Numbered from the stretch's first letter, positions 1 to 13,676 are shown. The stretch: 64,000 nucleotides of DNA from Lichenostomus cassidix (GCA_008360975.2 CM039194.1:12758426-12822425), one strand, 5' to 3'. The notes: generated from the letters alone by a model not told the origin. Program-made: numbers and translations.

Positions 1-3000
1 ATTTCCTTTATAACAGCTGCTGGCAAAGCTGCTGCTCTCCTGATGGATTTTGTTGGTCTAATTTTTGATAGCATACTTACAGCTAAGGCCGACAGCCTGT
101 TAAAACAGTGCCATCTCTGCATTTAATACTTCTCTACCCCCAGCTCTCATTTCATCTAAGCATTAAACATCACTCACAATGTTGCAAAAAGCAGTTGCAG
201 CTTGCAATATTAGGAGGAAAAATTCTCAGTAATGGATGAAAAGGTAAGCAGTGAACATCAGCATCTTTGGTGGTTGTGTGCTGATAAAGGATAAAATAGC
301 TGCTGTCTCATATCCTCCTCCTGAGGCTTTCCCTTCTTGACAAAGGGGCTTATATGATGGCTAATGTCTCTCTAGCATCAGTGTCCTACCTGTGGGCTCA
401 CAGATTTATTGTATTTGTGCAGTTATTTACAAGTAAAAGGTTTCCAGGTTTTATTCTTGACCCTTCCTGTATTGTGTGTAAATGTATCTTCTTCTGTCAT
501 TTAGCAGTGCTTTAGAAAACAGCTGGTGCCCCCAGGGGAAACTTTTAAACAAAGTCCTACTCTGACAAAATTCTGCTTTATCAGCAAACCATGTTGTGCA
601 TATTTCTCTCATTGTTTTGCAAATTGCAGTTACAAAGAGCTTTTGCATTTAAACAGGATCTCTCTGACCTAAGAGACAGTAAAAATTACGTTGGAGATGC
701 CATAGTAACTTGTCACTCTGACCTGCCCTCAATAGCTGAACTTATTTCACTTGGATAAATCATTTATTTATAATGACCTATTAAGTCATCAGAATTCTGC
801 AGCAGAGATGCTTCAGCTCCAACTTACATGAATATTCTTTTGAAGGGCTAATCAGAAGAGATAAACCATGAGGATTATGTGCTTTAAAAATACAGTTCTA
901 GGCAGCACTGCCCAAACTGGGGAGTAATGATTAATCCGTTCTGATTACTGTGATCATGTAGATCCTTGCTGCTCACCCGTTCTCCATGATCTCAGTTAGA
1001 AAGAGCTCTAATTCTTAGTTCCTTTTTTCCCTGGAGCTACATTTCCATGACCAGATTTGCAATTAGAGCCCAGTGCTTCCAGAGTTCCTTTGATAACTTA
1101 AGAGAACAGCATGGTGCAAAATTTTATCTTTCCCTCTCCCTTTTAACAGACTTTAGTGCCTCATTGTCTGTTAGGAGCATCTCTTGTCTACTCTGAATAT
1201 GTTCATGGTGCTTCCTGAACCTCAGAATTCCCTTTGTACATTCTGCTAATGAAAAGCCAACCACAGAAGATATTTTGTCCTTGTAAATCCATGACAGGGG
1301 GAGGATATTCCTGTATTGCTTCCTGTCTGCTGTCACTGAGGTCACAGTTCTGGCACAGACAGAGACATGAACAGCTGCAGAAATCCAGGGATGGCCCTGC
1401 TATTGCTTCCTGGAGGGATGAATGCGGAAATAAGTGTCAGGAAAAGGAAAATGCCAGTCATGTTCTCTGTCCTGGCCACGTGCTTGCAGGAAAGGGTTGG
1501 CAGGTGGCTTCTATCCTTCCATGGAGGGTAGGAGGAGTTTTTTAATTTTATTTGCTAAACCTCTGCTTAAACAGAACTGTCACAAAATACCTTCACACAC
1601 AATTATAGACCTCACCCCCAGTTCAGGTCTGCTCTTTATGTCACACCAGTCCTGCTGCTAATTTTGGGGACTTTCTCCAGAAACTGCATTGAGAAACCAT
1701 TTCTGCTCCTCTTGTGAGGCAGTAAAGTCTGTGCCTCACAAACCAGGATATTGGAGAATGACCCTCCCACCTGGCCCTGACCAAGCTCTGTGTCCACACT
1801 GCACCTAAACACATCTGAAAATGTTCATATAATATAGAGAAATCATAAATCCAGTTTGTGACTGGAGAAAATACATGTGGGAATTTTTTATTGTGTGGGC
1901 TGCCTGTGTGGGGCACTGACTCTGGTAAACGTCTGAGGGCAAAATGGTCTTCAAAGAGCAGTGAAAAGCCAGCAGATTATTACAGGCACTGTGGAGAGGA
2001 TGAAGGTGATTTCCCATCACCAGCTGTTCTGAGGGAAAGCCAGGAAGTTGGGCCAGGAGGGACAGAACTTGCACAGTGCCTGTGGGCCTTGCAAGGATTG
2101 CTTTTAAAAGCTCTGTCTTCACACCTTTGCAGTCCAGGTAAAGTGGAAAAATAAATCACTGTGCACAGTTGTCATTTTTCCCCTCTAAGCAACAGCCAAA
2201 GAGTTTAAATATAGCGAAACCACTGCATTTTCTCAGAATAAACACTCAGATACTCAAAATAAATTGCTAGGTCCTGGTATCAAAGGAATGATTTATAACC
2301 CAATTATACTGGGAATTTTACTCTCTGTTGCTTCACTGATAGGTTATGGGTCAATTAGGTGTTTTACTCCTGTAGGAGCACATCGTCATTCCACCACAAA
2401 GTGTCTGAGCTTGGCACGGCACACTGGGATTTGTTCTGTCCATCTTGTAAGGCCCATCCAGTTTGTGGGAAAGCTTTGAGAATCATTCTGCCAAGGGCCA
2501 GGTCTGTAATTTTTGTTGTGTTTTGTCCCTGTTTACTGCTTAGAGCATTAGCAGGAATACAGAGAGCTCCTTTTGGTGAATAATCCTCACCATCTTCTGT
2601 TTTCTCATCTGACTTGCAATGTCTAGAAGATGCTCATGGTACAGCTGAGTCTGTAAGGTCACTGGGAAATGGATATTTTTGAGCCTTCAGAAGAGGCTGG
2701 CAGCATCAGTAATGGGTCTTCAGCAGGGGCCATAAGCAGACACCTGGTGAAGAATAAGAATAGGAAAAAGTTGTTTAATCTTCCTCCATAACATTTCTAC
2801 CCCCTGAGTACAGTCAGCTCGGGATTTCTTAAGATTAATGTGATTCTCAGTAAGCTGCCCTGGGTTCCTCTTGTAGCTGCTTGTCCATTCTGCCCTTGAA
2901 CATCCACAATTGTAGAACCACTGTGGAAAAGGCCCATTGCTCTTAGAACAAAACTCATTTTCGCCTACGATGGTATAAACCCACACTTTCTCTAAAGCCT

Positions 3001-6000
3001 TTAGGTGAGTAATTTTTTATCAGTGAAATCTGAACAAGGGAGAGGGTTTGACCAAGTTAATGAATGTAAAAGGGGAACTTTGGGCAGGGGGGAAACTGTT
3101 TTATGATTATGCCTCTTAAATCTTGCATTACTTTAGCAATGCAAATTCAATAGTGCATTTTAATTCCCTTGTTAATATGGACTTTTCCAGTCCTGCATGA
3201 TAGCTATGTCAGTATAAGCCAGAAAGGGAATCCAGCCTAAGGGGTTTGTATCATCCTCTCTTTTCTCCTCCTCCTTTTTTTTTTTAATGAATTAGAATAA
3301 CAATGTCACATTCTTGAATAACATTATATTTTTCTATTTCTGTAAACTACAGTCGTGTTCTCTAGTCACAAGAAGATTGAATCTAAAAGAGAAATAAAAT
3401 CCAACCCTAGTCATATTTCTACAGTGAGACTCCAGGCAGATGGTTTTGGTATTCTCATGCCCAGGCTTTTTCATTTTCTGGATGTGGCTCTTGGCATCCT
3501 GCAGTGGTTTGTAGTAAATGATGTTCACTGAGCAAGCCTGTCCCTCAAAATGCCTGAGTCTCCGTGTTGCTCCTCTCCCCACATTTGGGTTATCTAACAC
3601 ATTAATACAACAAGCACTGCAATAATTAGGGCACCATATGGCACTCACAATTACAGAGCTATTCCAGCATTGGTGGATTGGGTGAATAGTCAGAAAGAAT
3701 AAAATAAGCAAGGCTGCTGGTGTGAGCTGAAGATGACTAAAATCAGTGTACCCACATGGCAGATAAGCACTGAGTAAGTTATGTGTGTGAACAAGATGGT
3801 CTTGGGGAACTTTTTTAGTTTTGTTCTCATCCAGGATGAAATGGCACCACAGGTTAGAAGGCTGTATTGAACTGCTTTAGAGAGATAAGTGCCCTTCATG
3901 GCATATCTCTCTGAAGATGATCTTTATTATACTTGGCTTCCCTCAGTTCGATGAGTTCTCTAATATTTGCCTGCCCAGGATTGTATTGCTATTTACCAGT
4001 TATAATGGCTATTTAGTGATTTCAATTATTTGCTGCTTCATTGAGAGCACAACAGTCATTGGAGTCATTGTGGGATTCTTAGTTAATCCACTAAATAAGG
4101 AAAGGAATCAGGGAGCCTGTATAAGCTGTGAGATTTTCCTGGCCTGGCTGTCAGCTGGGAATGAGAGCAAATCCTGCCCACGAGCCATCATAGTCAGGCT
4201 AACAAAAGCTTTGGGGCACATGCAAAAATACAGATTGCCAACTATTCTTGGGTTGTATCTCTGGGGAAATGTTATAGCTGGGGAAGAAGGGTCTTGTGGT
4301 GATGTAAAGTGCACATCCTTTGTGGATGGTTGCTCATATGTGTGAAGTGTCAAGAATTTTAGTGGAGAAAACCCCATTCTGTATTTTCTCCCTGCTAAAA
4401 CATTTTCTTCCAGCTGAAACACTTCAGATACTTGGATGTACATTTTCTTTCAAACTAAATATCTGGCTTCATATTTGCACTAAACATTTTCTAATAACGT
4501 GGAATAGACATGATGGATGCCACAGAAGGAAGGACACGTTCCCAGGGAAGGTTAGTGGGTGACCTCCCAGGATGTCAGCTTCTCCTCAAGAAGCCCCAGG
4601 ACATCCTTTTCTTTGTTTCTACAGAGCAGATGCAAAGCAACCAACCCCTTTTTTTTTTCCTGAGGACAAATCATTTCCAAGTACATCTGGATGAGCATGA
4701 AGAATGAGAATATGAATACAGACAATTATGATGGAGTAGGGGCCTTGTAAATTTATACCCAAACTTACCCCCTGGTAACTCATTCATCTGGGTGTCTTGA
4801 CAGAATGCATGTGAAATAGTGGGACAATAAAGGCTTTTGTTATGCTGAAAGATGATAATAGCTGGCCTCAGGGTGAGCTGGGTTTCCAAGACAATCACAG
4901 ATAGCACAGATAACACAGTGAAACTCAGGAGAATGAACACTGAAGCCTTTATTTTGTAAAACAGAGAGACTGGGGCTAGGGCAGAGTGGGGGGTTGTCTA
5001 AAGGTACAGGTTTTACTGGATCTTATTTCTATGGAAAAGTACTTTGTGGGACAGCGGGGTAGCTGAACAGCTCGTTACACACATGGAAATATCCAGAAAA
5101 ACATCATTATAGACTACTGTGCCTCAGCGGGTGAGGGTCTAAGGACACGTCAGAGGGCACTGGGTATCTCCCTGGTGCCCCTCCAGGCTCTCTGCCCTGC
5201 TGCAGCACCACACTGGGAACAAAAGGAGATGCTCGGCAAGGAAACAGCTCATGGATCTACTCCAGCAGCCTTTGGATGGGTGGAGATGTTTCAGAAAAGC
5301 TTTCTTATAATTCAGTCTTTCGGGAAGAGAGGTTATAATGCACATCTGTCTTCAGCACTGGTACAGTGAAGCTCCTTCTCTTATCTCCTTTCTGGCTCTT
5401 TTCACTCTTGAAGATTTGCTTCATGTACCCCTGTATTCTGCCTAAAAAAACCTTTCCAGAGCCTTCACAACAGCTGTAAAGCACAAACCTCACAACTGCT
5501 CTCTGCCAGAGAAGAAAGTAAGAATATGGGAATAAAGGAAAATGCACAGAGATTCCTAGGAATTGTTTACTTGCACCTCTACTTGGACATATGACAAAAT
5601 GACAGGTGAGCAAGCAAGAAACTTATGCCAGCCCCAAAAATTAAACAAGTGACTAACAAATGTGAAACAGAGCATATTTTGCTCTTGGTATCCATGATAT
5701 AAGTGGAACCATTTATTTATTTCAGCTTTCATCTTCTTCTGACTCTTCTGTCCTCAAAAGATGTAGTTTGGATCAAAACACCTAAGTCCGAGCTGAAACA
5801 AAATGTACTTTTGTGATTGATACCTCTGAAAACTCGGAATGACAAGGTAATAAAACTGTAAAGGTTCAGGTTCCTTCAGGGAAATCCAGTTGCACTCACT
5901 TTGATGTCAGAAAAATAGGGTGTCTATTTTGTGGCCACAGAGTTAATGAATTCAATGCAGGTAGAATGACTTTCAAGTCATAGGGACCCCTTTGGAAGAA

Positions 6001-7810
6001 AACATTAAGAGAAAATTTTTAAAAAATGCTGTTTCTTATATATATGCACATGGCACACCATTATTGACTAAGTGTCTGTAAAATGTTGGTGCTCTGTAAC
6101 CCCATATTATATCTGAGAGAAAATAAGCCATTCCATGGCTCTGGGACTACTAGGCTGCTGCAGCATTTGGAGAGAAGGATGGGTTCACATTTTTGAACAA
6201 AGCAGTGGTGAAGCTGGATAAACACAAATGCACTGAGGGTGGATGTTTCAGATCACAGGGAAGGATTTCAGGAAATTCACTGAATGTTCCTTGTGCTTCA
6301 GTTCACCCAGAGGGACAATTTAAGCAAGAAGTAGCAGTCACACTGAGAAACAGATGCCAGCTCTTGGAGCAGGGCAAGCAAAGGACAGCAAAATGATGCG
6401 AGGCAGGAACATCTAATGGGTGATGGAGATCTCTTTCAGGATGCTCTGGTGTGCAGAATTTCTAAAGCCATGCTCAGTCATGAGTGGTGTCTTCCCCTTG
6501 CTGAGCACAGTGAGCATTAGTGCTGCCATGTTCTGCCATCCAGGGAAGGAGGCATTACAATATTTTCACCCATCTCAAACAAGCAGCGTGAGATGCATTG
6601 CAGAATCAGTGACTCAGGTTGCTGAATATGCAGCAACTTCCACTGTGCAGTGAAATGCTGTTGTGTTCCTGTGTGAGCTAAGGGAGACTAAGTCCCTGTG
6701 GCAAAACAGGGGGTCCTTTAGGTCATTCTCATCCTGATCCTCCCTTTCCCCCTTCCCTGAGCACTTACTGTGACATCTGAAGTAACAATGACTTCTCACT
6801 GGATTTAGGAGAGGGATAAATCTCCTTACAGGCACCAAGAGAATTGTGGTTGGGACTGCAGAAGGAAGGGAGAACAGGTCAGATGTGTGGAGCCCACTGA
6901 GGAGAGGCTGACACACACCAAGAGGCTGAAGAATTTAAGATGATATTGTAAACAACAGCAGTGAGATTGCTCTCACCTCACTCCAGGTATCTAATCATCT
7001 GGTCTGATTTAGATTTTTACATTAGGGTAAGATGAATCATAGTCTGAAAACACCCCTCTCTCTTCCACTGGCTGCAGCCAGTGTCTAGTGCAGATGAAGT
7101 TGTCTGAGCTGAAGCTCTGTGTCTGCTGAGCTGGATCTGGCCCCATATGAGGGAGAGTAAATTTGTCTGTGCAAATCCCAGTTTGAGCATTGGGATATTG
7201 CTTCCTCTTTCAGTGCAACTTGCCTGTATAGCCATTTCTACACTCCCAGCAGACTAATTATTACAAAAATTCTCTGTCATTGCTTTGCAACGGTCCACAG
7301 CTTAACTAATTTAAAAATGCAAATGAATGCTAAATTGCAGTTGAATCCCAACCATCTCCTTCTCCCCCTCCCTCTCCTCCTTTCTTTTTTTCTTTTCTGC
7401 TGGGAAAAGAAAGATACAGCAGACATTAAATGCTGATGGTGAAAATCAATCTTTCAGATTTGAGGTAATTTTAAATTAGGTCCCAGTGCCAGGGATAGTG
7501 ACATCACCAGAGTTGCTTGATTGATCCGTGATTTGAGGAGAAACAGCTTGGACTCCATCCTTCCTTTGTCCTTACAGAGAGAAATGAATGTTGCAGCCTT
7601 CAGCTCTTTTCCCTGAGAAGTTTTCCTACTCAAATTGTCTCAGATATAAGAGAGAGGCATTCAGGGAGAACAGGAGCAAATGCCTGGGTTAAACACATCC
7701 CCTGTACTGCCATTGTCCTCGGGCATTAGCTGGGGCTCTGTGGCTCTGAAGAATGAGCTGAAGGGTTCTGCAGCATCCCTGACCAGCTGGTTTAACACTG
7801 AGTTAACCTT

Positions 7811-7866
7811 AATTTTTACCTGTTGGTAATTTTACCTGTTGGTTAATTTTGACCTGTTGGTAAAAA
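7811..7866. repeat. Short tandem repeat with TTTACCTGTTGGT core, three copies
   Basis: Three adjacent copies of a 17-19 base unit containing ACCTGTTGG lie here. The last reads GACCTGTTGG and the spacers vary by one or two bases. The unit contains a CAACAG/ACCTGTTGGT motif of the kind bound by MYB or grainyhead-type factors, which is only suggestive. Confidence 0.8.
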
Positions 7867-9400
7867 TTCTGTAAGATCAGTCAAGATTGTCTCATTCTGG
7901 TCCCCTCCTCTACCTACCTGCTGACATTAACTCTTCTCTGAGACAGTAATTCCTTTGAAGAAAACATATTTGAGAGGGACTTGGGCAAGGTCTAGCACCA
8001 TGATTAGTGGTTTTTAGCTGCAGGATCACACAGACAGCCTAAACAGCCATTCACAGAGAGTTTTGTTGCTTTCCTAATGCCAGCACTGTGCTGTGACAGG
8101 AACACTGAGAAGGAATGCTCAGGAATGGAACTCTTGAGCATTTAGAGGGCCAGTGATGGGCTCAGAGTTAGGTATTGGGATTACATCCCTCCATCCATGG
8201 CAGGAGAGTGTGGTAATCCAAGCCTCACCTCTCTCTTGGCTGTAGATCCCTGTGCCATGTAGCTGAGTTAGGTACCCAGAGAATATCCAAAACAAAACTC
8301 TTCTGTGCTTCAGGGTTGGGGATAACAGACCTTCTCAACTGTTCATCCTCAGCTCATATATTGATGATAGTCTTCATGATAAATGACATCTTGCTGAGCG
8401 AAATACAGCAAATTACAAGAATCACCCCAGAGGGCAGCTGCTGGCAGCAGTATACTCAGGACTATATTGCTGTTCATGAAGCATTTTTTCTATTTTGCAA
8501 ATTGATGCAGCAATGAAATTTCACGAGTGTTTGTTGACACTCACATACAGCAGACAGATTTCTAAATGGGCTCTGCAGAGATGATTGAAATTCCAACCCC
8601 AGTTCCTCACTGTATCCATCAGATTTGTAAAATGCCATGATGTTTGCTGGGCTGGTGTGTGATGGGAGGTAGACATGGTTCTTTGGAGCTGTGAACCCCT
8701 TTGCTGCCCCAAAAGAGATGCTAGACTCACACACAACCCTCACAGACACACACACCTCTCCTGCCATGTCCCAGACCGGTAATGTGCATGGGAGAGAGTG
8801 GTTTTCAATTAGAATTCAAACGTCACAATGATAGAGTCCTCCTAATCCTTTAACAAAGGTGTGCATCGTCAAATCAAACTGTAATGCCTCAGGCTCTGGG
8901 TAGTTTTGTTGACCATCAGCTTAGTGCCAAATCTCCAGGGATAGTTGGAATTGGGAACATGCAGAGGGTGCTTCCAGCCCCCGCTCTTGGCTATCAGGCA
9001 GATGTAGCTGCTCTGTTCCCTAAAGTGACCTCTTAATAATTGTGTGAGGAAAAGGAGCCCTTGGCCTCCTGTTCCATGCAGAAAAGCTCCAAGTGTCTCA
9101 GCCTGGGTGCAAATGTGCCTGAGAAAGCACAGATAGTTTTCTGTGTGGACTGACTGCATTCAAAGAGGAGCAAGAAAGAGTGTTGCTTTCCTGCTTTTTC
9201 CCTGAGGGAGTTTCTTCCTCTACCCTGGGCTCCCCCAAGGGCTGCATCTCGAGCTGTCTGTGCCAGCCCAGGGTTTGGTGGCAGGAACCATGTTCACAGA
9301 GAGAGTTCTCTAGAGGAGATATGCCTTAGTGTGTCTCTGAGTTCCTGAGGGAGAGGAGAAGTTATTGCTGATTAACCTGAGTGTCTCTAGCAACAGGCTG

Positions 9401-9484
9401 AGAGCTGCTAGAACCTTCTTGAGGTTCCTCTGTGTTCTCATGAGAGAAGCAAGAACCTCCCCAAGGCTCCTCTGTGTGCTCATG
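9401..9484. repeat. 42-base imperfect tandem duplication
   Basis: Two adjacent 42-base units (9401-9442 and 9443-9484) share the frame of AGAG, AGAACCT, AGG/AGG, CTCCTCTGTGT and CTCATG with several substitutions. Because the unit is a multiple of three, the overlying plus-strand frame shows a repeated 14-residue pattern (RAARTFLRFLCVLM, then REARTSPRLLCVLM). I see no reason to regard that frame as a gene. Confidence 0.7.
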
Positions 9485-12400
9485 AAATCCCTCGGGTGGA
9501 TTGTGGCGATTTGGGATCACCAGCACTCGGTGAAGGATGGCTGGAGAATTTTCCCGACACTTCTCCAGCCTCCTGTCCAGAGGGAAGGCGGCAGAGGAGC
9601 TTTTATGCAGAGTAGAGCTGCAGGAGTCCTAATGGACTGTCATGCTGGTTGTGTGAGGGATTTGCATTATTGGTGATGTTCTTGTAGGAGCTTTAGAGCC
9701 ACATGTGTGACAGCCTTAATTTTGGGTGTGTGTACAAGGCCAAATCCTTATCTTGGTAACACCAAGAATAATAATAATAAACTGAAATTTATTATTATTT
9801 TAATTTCAGAGTAAGCTCTAGGCTTACTTTGGGAACAAAATCTGACCAAAGACCACTTGTGCAGTGGAAAGGGATGAGAAGGAAAACCTCGTAAGCACTT
9901 GTACAGCACAGAGTGCTGCAGATTTGTGTTTGTCCTCTCCATGTGAGCTCTGAATCAATCCCTGCAGTATAAAAGCTCATGTCCCTCCTGCCTCAGAGCC
10001 TCTTTGGGGCAGGAAGACTAAAATTGCATCTCCTCTGAGAGCTTGTTTCAGAATCCCATATATACGTGTGTGCAAACACTCACACACAGAATATATGTAT
10101 ATATTTATATATTTTTGTGTTTCCATATCACCTGGGGGTGTTTTTTTGCCTCTGATTCTCTGCTAGTAGGCACCAAAGGAAATCGAAGATTAATTCCATT
10201 TAATTTTAGTGGTAAAGAACATTGCAGTCACAAGAGGTTTGCCATCAACGTTGGAGGACATTAAGTATTTGGGGTTTTTTTAGTTGCAAGATAATAATGT
10301 TCTAGTGTAAATGTTTTATAATTATCTCATGAATTATTCATGGTTAACTTGTTAACCCAGCATTTTATGGGATATGGTCTCTGGAGTGCAAGGAGAAATT
10401 TAAAGATAAATAAATGTGAAGACAGGACCCAGCTGCAACAATGAAAAAGCACTGAGGTCTCTGATTTATTTTCTGTCTGCACTGAAGGGTGGTTTCATTC
10501 TTTTATTTATATTTTTGTGGTGATGAGGCACAGAAGTTGAGTAAGCGAATGAGGTTATTTTCTATATATAGAGAAGGAAAGAAAAACTGGGAAATAAATC
10601 AAACTCCCTTCACTGTTTTTTAATCTGAAAGTGGTGCTTGAATTATTTCACCTATTGTTCTGCAGCTCTGAGGTTCTATTATTGTTGATACCGTCTCCAT
10701 CTGGTGAAGTATTAATGAAAAATGAAAACCAGCATGTATTTTGCTTTGTGCATATTTCTGGGCCTTTTCTTTTGTTTTCACCATTTCTTCTACTTCCCCC
10801 TTTCTCTCTTCTTTCATCCTTATTCTCGTTTCAGTTCTTTAATAATTTCTATTTTAAAAAAAAATTCTCTCTTTCCTTTTCTATTCTTCTCTTTATTCCT
10901 CTGGGCTTGTCTTTTTCTTGCCACTTTCCTCTGATTATTTCACCATGTCTCATCTGTCACTATTTTTTTCTGTCTGAAACTCCCTCTTTATTTTCTCTGT
11001 TGCAAACAGGATCGTTATGATATCTGCTGAAGTCCATGAGCCTTAACCCAAACCATCTGAAGACAGAATTAGACCTGGAGAAAAATTCCTACAATTCAAA
11101 GGAATGAGGTGGCAGCTTCTGGAAGAAGAATACTGAAACTCAAACCTTGACTTCCAGCCTGAATGTCCATCAGGTCTTGATGACCAAAATTGTACCAGGA
11201 AGACATGCAATAACTTCATTGCCATATGCATATCAATGGACAAAATACCCAGCAAGGGACTGAGAAGACTCCCCAGCTTGCCTCATATCCACAAATCCAA
11301 ATGGAAAAGAGAAAATGGCAAATGACACTTAATCCCCATGTGAGCAAAGGCTGTCCTTGTACCCAGAGAAACAACTGACAGCTAAAACAGCACTGAGACC
11401 TCCAGGGATCTCTGCAGGAGCAAAGTCTCCTCTGTGGAAGATTAAAGCTTAGTGCAAACTCCAAGGTCACCTCTGTGTAGGCAGAGGGAAGGGAGCAGCA
11501 TAAAACCTGAGATCACCTGAGCTCGCTGGCATCCAGCTGCCCAGCAGTGTTGAGGTTTATTGCACTGGAGTTTCCATAAAGAGTGTTCATCCAGCAGGAC
11601 TGCAGGTGCTTTTTTAAAGAAGCTCTGGGTTCTGCAGAGTCTGATGGATATGTTTAAAAATTTTGGACTGGCAGTTTGGAGGGTAGCTGGCAAAACCTGA
11701 GCCAGTGAGGCATTGTAGGAAGATGAATTCACAAGCAGAAACTTTTAGAGAGGGTGTTTGAGAATGAAAGAGTGATTCCACCAACCTGCATCATTCATTT
11801 ATTTAAATTTATGCTATAAAATGGACAGCAGAGGAAAGTCGAAACTTGCACTGATGATTTTTCTTTCCCTTCCCCCTTCTGCTCCTGATCTTTTATTTAT
11901 TAAACTGCTCTGGGTGCACCTTTCAAAGGACTTTTTTTTTTGGCTTACTGTTTATTATATCTTCATCAGCCCTGAAATGGGAGCTGCAAGCAGCTTGATA
12001 AATGGATTGAAAAGCTGCTTCTGCCAGAGTCAAACTAACAAAACCTCTCAGAATCCATGAGCTTTTTTGTTTTATCATTTCTAAAACAAGCACAGTTTCC
12101 CTCAGAGCATCACTGAAGAGTGATGCACCAGTAGCCCTGAGTGTTTCAACAAAGGGATTTTTTTATCCAGTGATGCCCAGGGCAGAAGTTCATCACTGGG
12201 TCATGAACAGGACTCAGCCTGCAGCTCTGGAGAGCAAGGGCAGAGAAAGAGAGAGAGAGATGGTCTTAGGAAGGCTGAGCAAATCTTGACTCCAAAATTT
12301 TCTGGGCAGATCAGTGGAGTAAATGAGGCAAAATGGATGAAGTTGGGTCCTGGTCACAGAGACTTGCAGCTGTCCTGCTTCCATACAGCTATTTTTTACT

Positions 12401-13403
12401 TCGGTGCTTCCTAAACTCTTCCTTTCTTCCCAGTCCTTCTTTAAATGTGAACAGCTAAATATATCCATGGTTCAAACCTTTTGTCCTTAGCACACTTAAA
12501 TTCCACAGTTGGCCCAGCCTGGCAATAAACAAGGGTTTAGCTACTGTGGCTTATTGACAGTGGTAAATGGTTTTGTCCCATCTGTGAAGGTACAGAAAAT
12601 TCACAGGAAAATAAATACCCCATAAGAAAGTGGTAAGGAACCATCATTTGCAAATCTCCCAAACAGCCAGGTGGAAACCTTTCGTGTTATCTGCTGTAGC
12701 TCACAGCACAAATGTTGCACCAAAGGATGTGGGAGGCAGGAAAACTCACCACCACCACCACAAAAAGAAAAAAAAAGAGACCAAAAAGGAATGAAAATGT
12801 GGGGCTTGTGAGAAGAAGGAAAATGGAAGGAAAATGAGAGGAAGGCAGAATGACAGAGGTTAGTGTTTTGTTCCTCACTAAGGCTGTTTCAGCTCTGCAT
12901 GCAGAGGTGACATGGGACAGAGAGATGGACACTGCCTTTCCCTTCATGCAGTGATGAGGAATGCCCAAGGCCATGCAGACAGGAATGCTAATGGAATAAG
13001 AGGTAAGAGAGCAGAAGGTACTCAGGCCCTTGTGATTTTCTGGTTATTTAGAATGCATAATTGTAGTTTGTTTAACACCAAAGGATAACTGAGCATCGAC
13101 AGGAAAGAAGCCAGTGGTGGAGATCAATATTTCTATTGCTGTGCTGGAAAAACAGCAGAAAAGGAATGGCTCTTTAATTGTTACAGCAAAGCAGAAGAAG
13201 TCTGTGCTCAAGGCTGTTTGTAGCAGGGGCCAGCAGAGGGTTTGCTCAGTGCTGGCTCTCATTGCAGCCTTGAGCTTCAGTGAATGAGTGTGGATGATGT
13301 GGATGCTGCTCTCCAGATGTGGCCTGGCTGCAGACAGGGCAGAGGAGAGCTTTGCCATCCTTGATCTGGAGAGAAAGATTAAGTTACCCTGAAGGTGAAA
13401 TAA

Positions 13404-13409
13404 GGAATA
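13404..13409. repeat. Target-site duplication, left copy (GGAATA)
   Basis: This six-base direct repeat borders the solo LTR on its left and is identical to the copy at 13671-13676. It marks the original integration site. Confidence 0.82.
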
Positions 13410-13670
13410 TGTCGCTGTTGAGCAGCTAGCAGAGTAAAGAACTCAGTTCTCAGTGGCAAGAAGGAAAGACCTTTATTGTTTTGATTTCATCATATATATA
13501 GAGTTTTCAGAGGTCGCCCAGATTGGTCAGTTAGAAACCTCCCCCTAGGCCTGATTGGCCAGGCCTGCACCGTCCAGATCTTGGGACACTGTTTTTAATA
13601 ACATCCAAACTTTATCTTTATTTATAAAACACAAAAAGAATTCTCATGGGAAAGACCTGTGCTAGCCACA
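13410..13670 (-). mobile_element. Solo LTR of an endogenous retrovirus, probably class II (ERVK-like), minus orientation
   Basis: The element is 261 bases, starts TGTCGCTG and ends TAGCCACA on the plus strand, so it has the TG...CA ends of retroviral LTRs. Perfect 6-base direct repeats GGAATA flank it on both sides (13404-13409 and 13671-13676), which is the target duplication length usual for class II elements. Read on the minus strand it has promoter anatomy in the right order: CCAAT boxes at 13554-13558 and 13522-13526, a TATATATA box at 13493-13500, then AATAAA at 13472-13477 close to the 3' end. No internal retroviral gene lies next to it, so it most likely formed by recombination between two LTRs. 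The subfamily is not identified. Confidence 0.85.
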
Positions 13671-13676
13671 GGAATA
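13671..13676. repeat. Target-site duplication, right copy (GGAATA)
   Basis: This six-base direct repeat borders the solo LTR on its right and is identical to the copy at 13404-13409. Confidence 0.82.

Larger units (their letters stand above)
1..13403. other. Gene-poor non-coding sequence downstream of NMUR2, distal part
   Basis: This stretch is AT-rich with many stops in all frames. The longest open frames stay below about 145 codons and none resembles a known family. Apart from the small tandem repeats entered separately, it holds a short AT hairpin at 9770-9799 with a 12-base stem, a TA/CA-rich piece at about 10075-10116, and a long pyrimidine-rich zone at about 10740-10985. No CR1, tRNA or splice-consistent exon series was recognised. 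Confidence 0.6.

Noticed and set aside
10631..11020. 129-codon plus-strand frame that looks membrane-like (F, L and S-rich)
   Set aside because: The composition simply reflects a pyrimidine-rich tract; there is no defined helix pattern or family.
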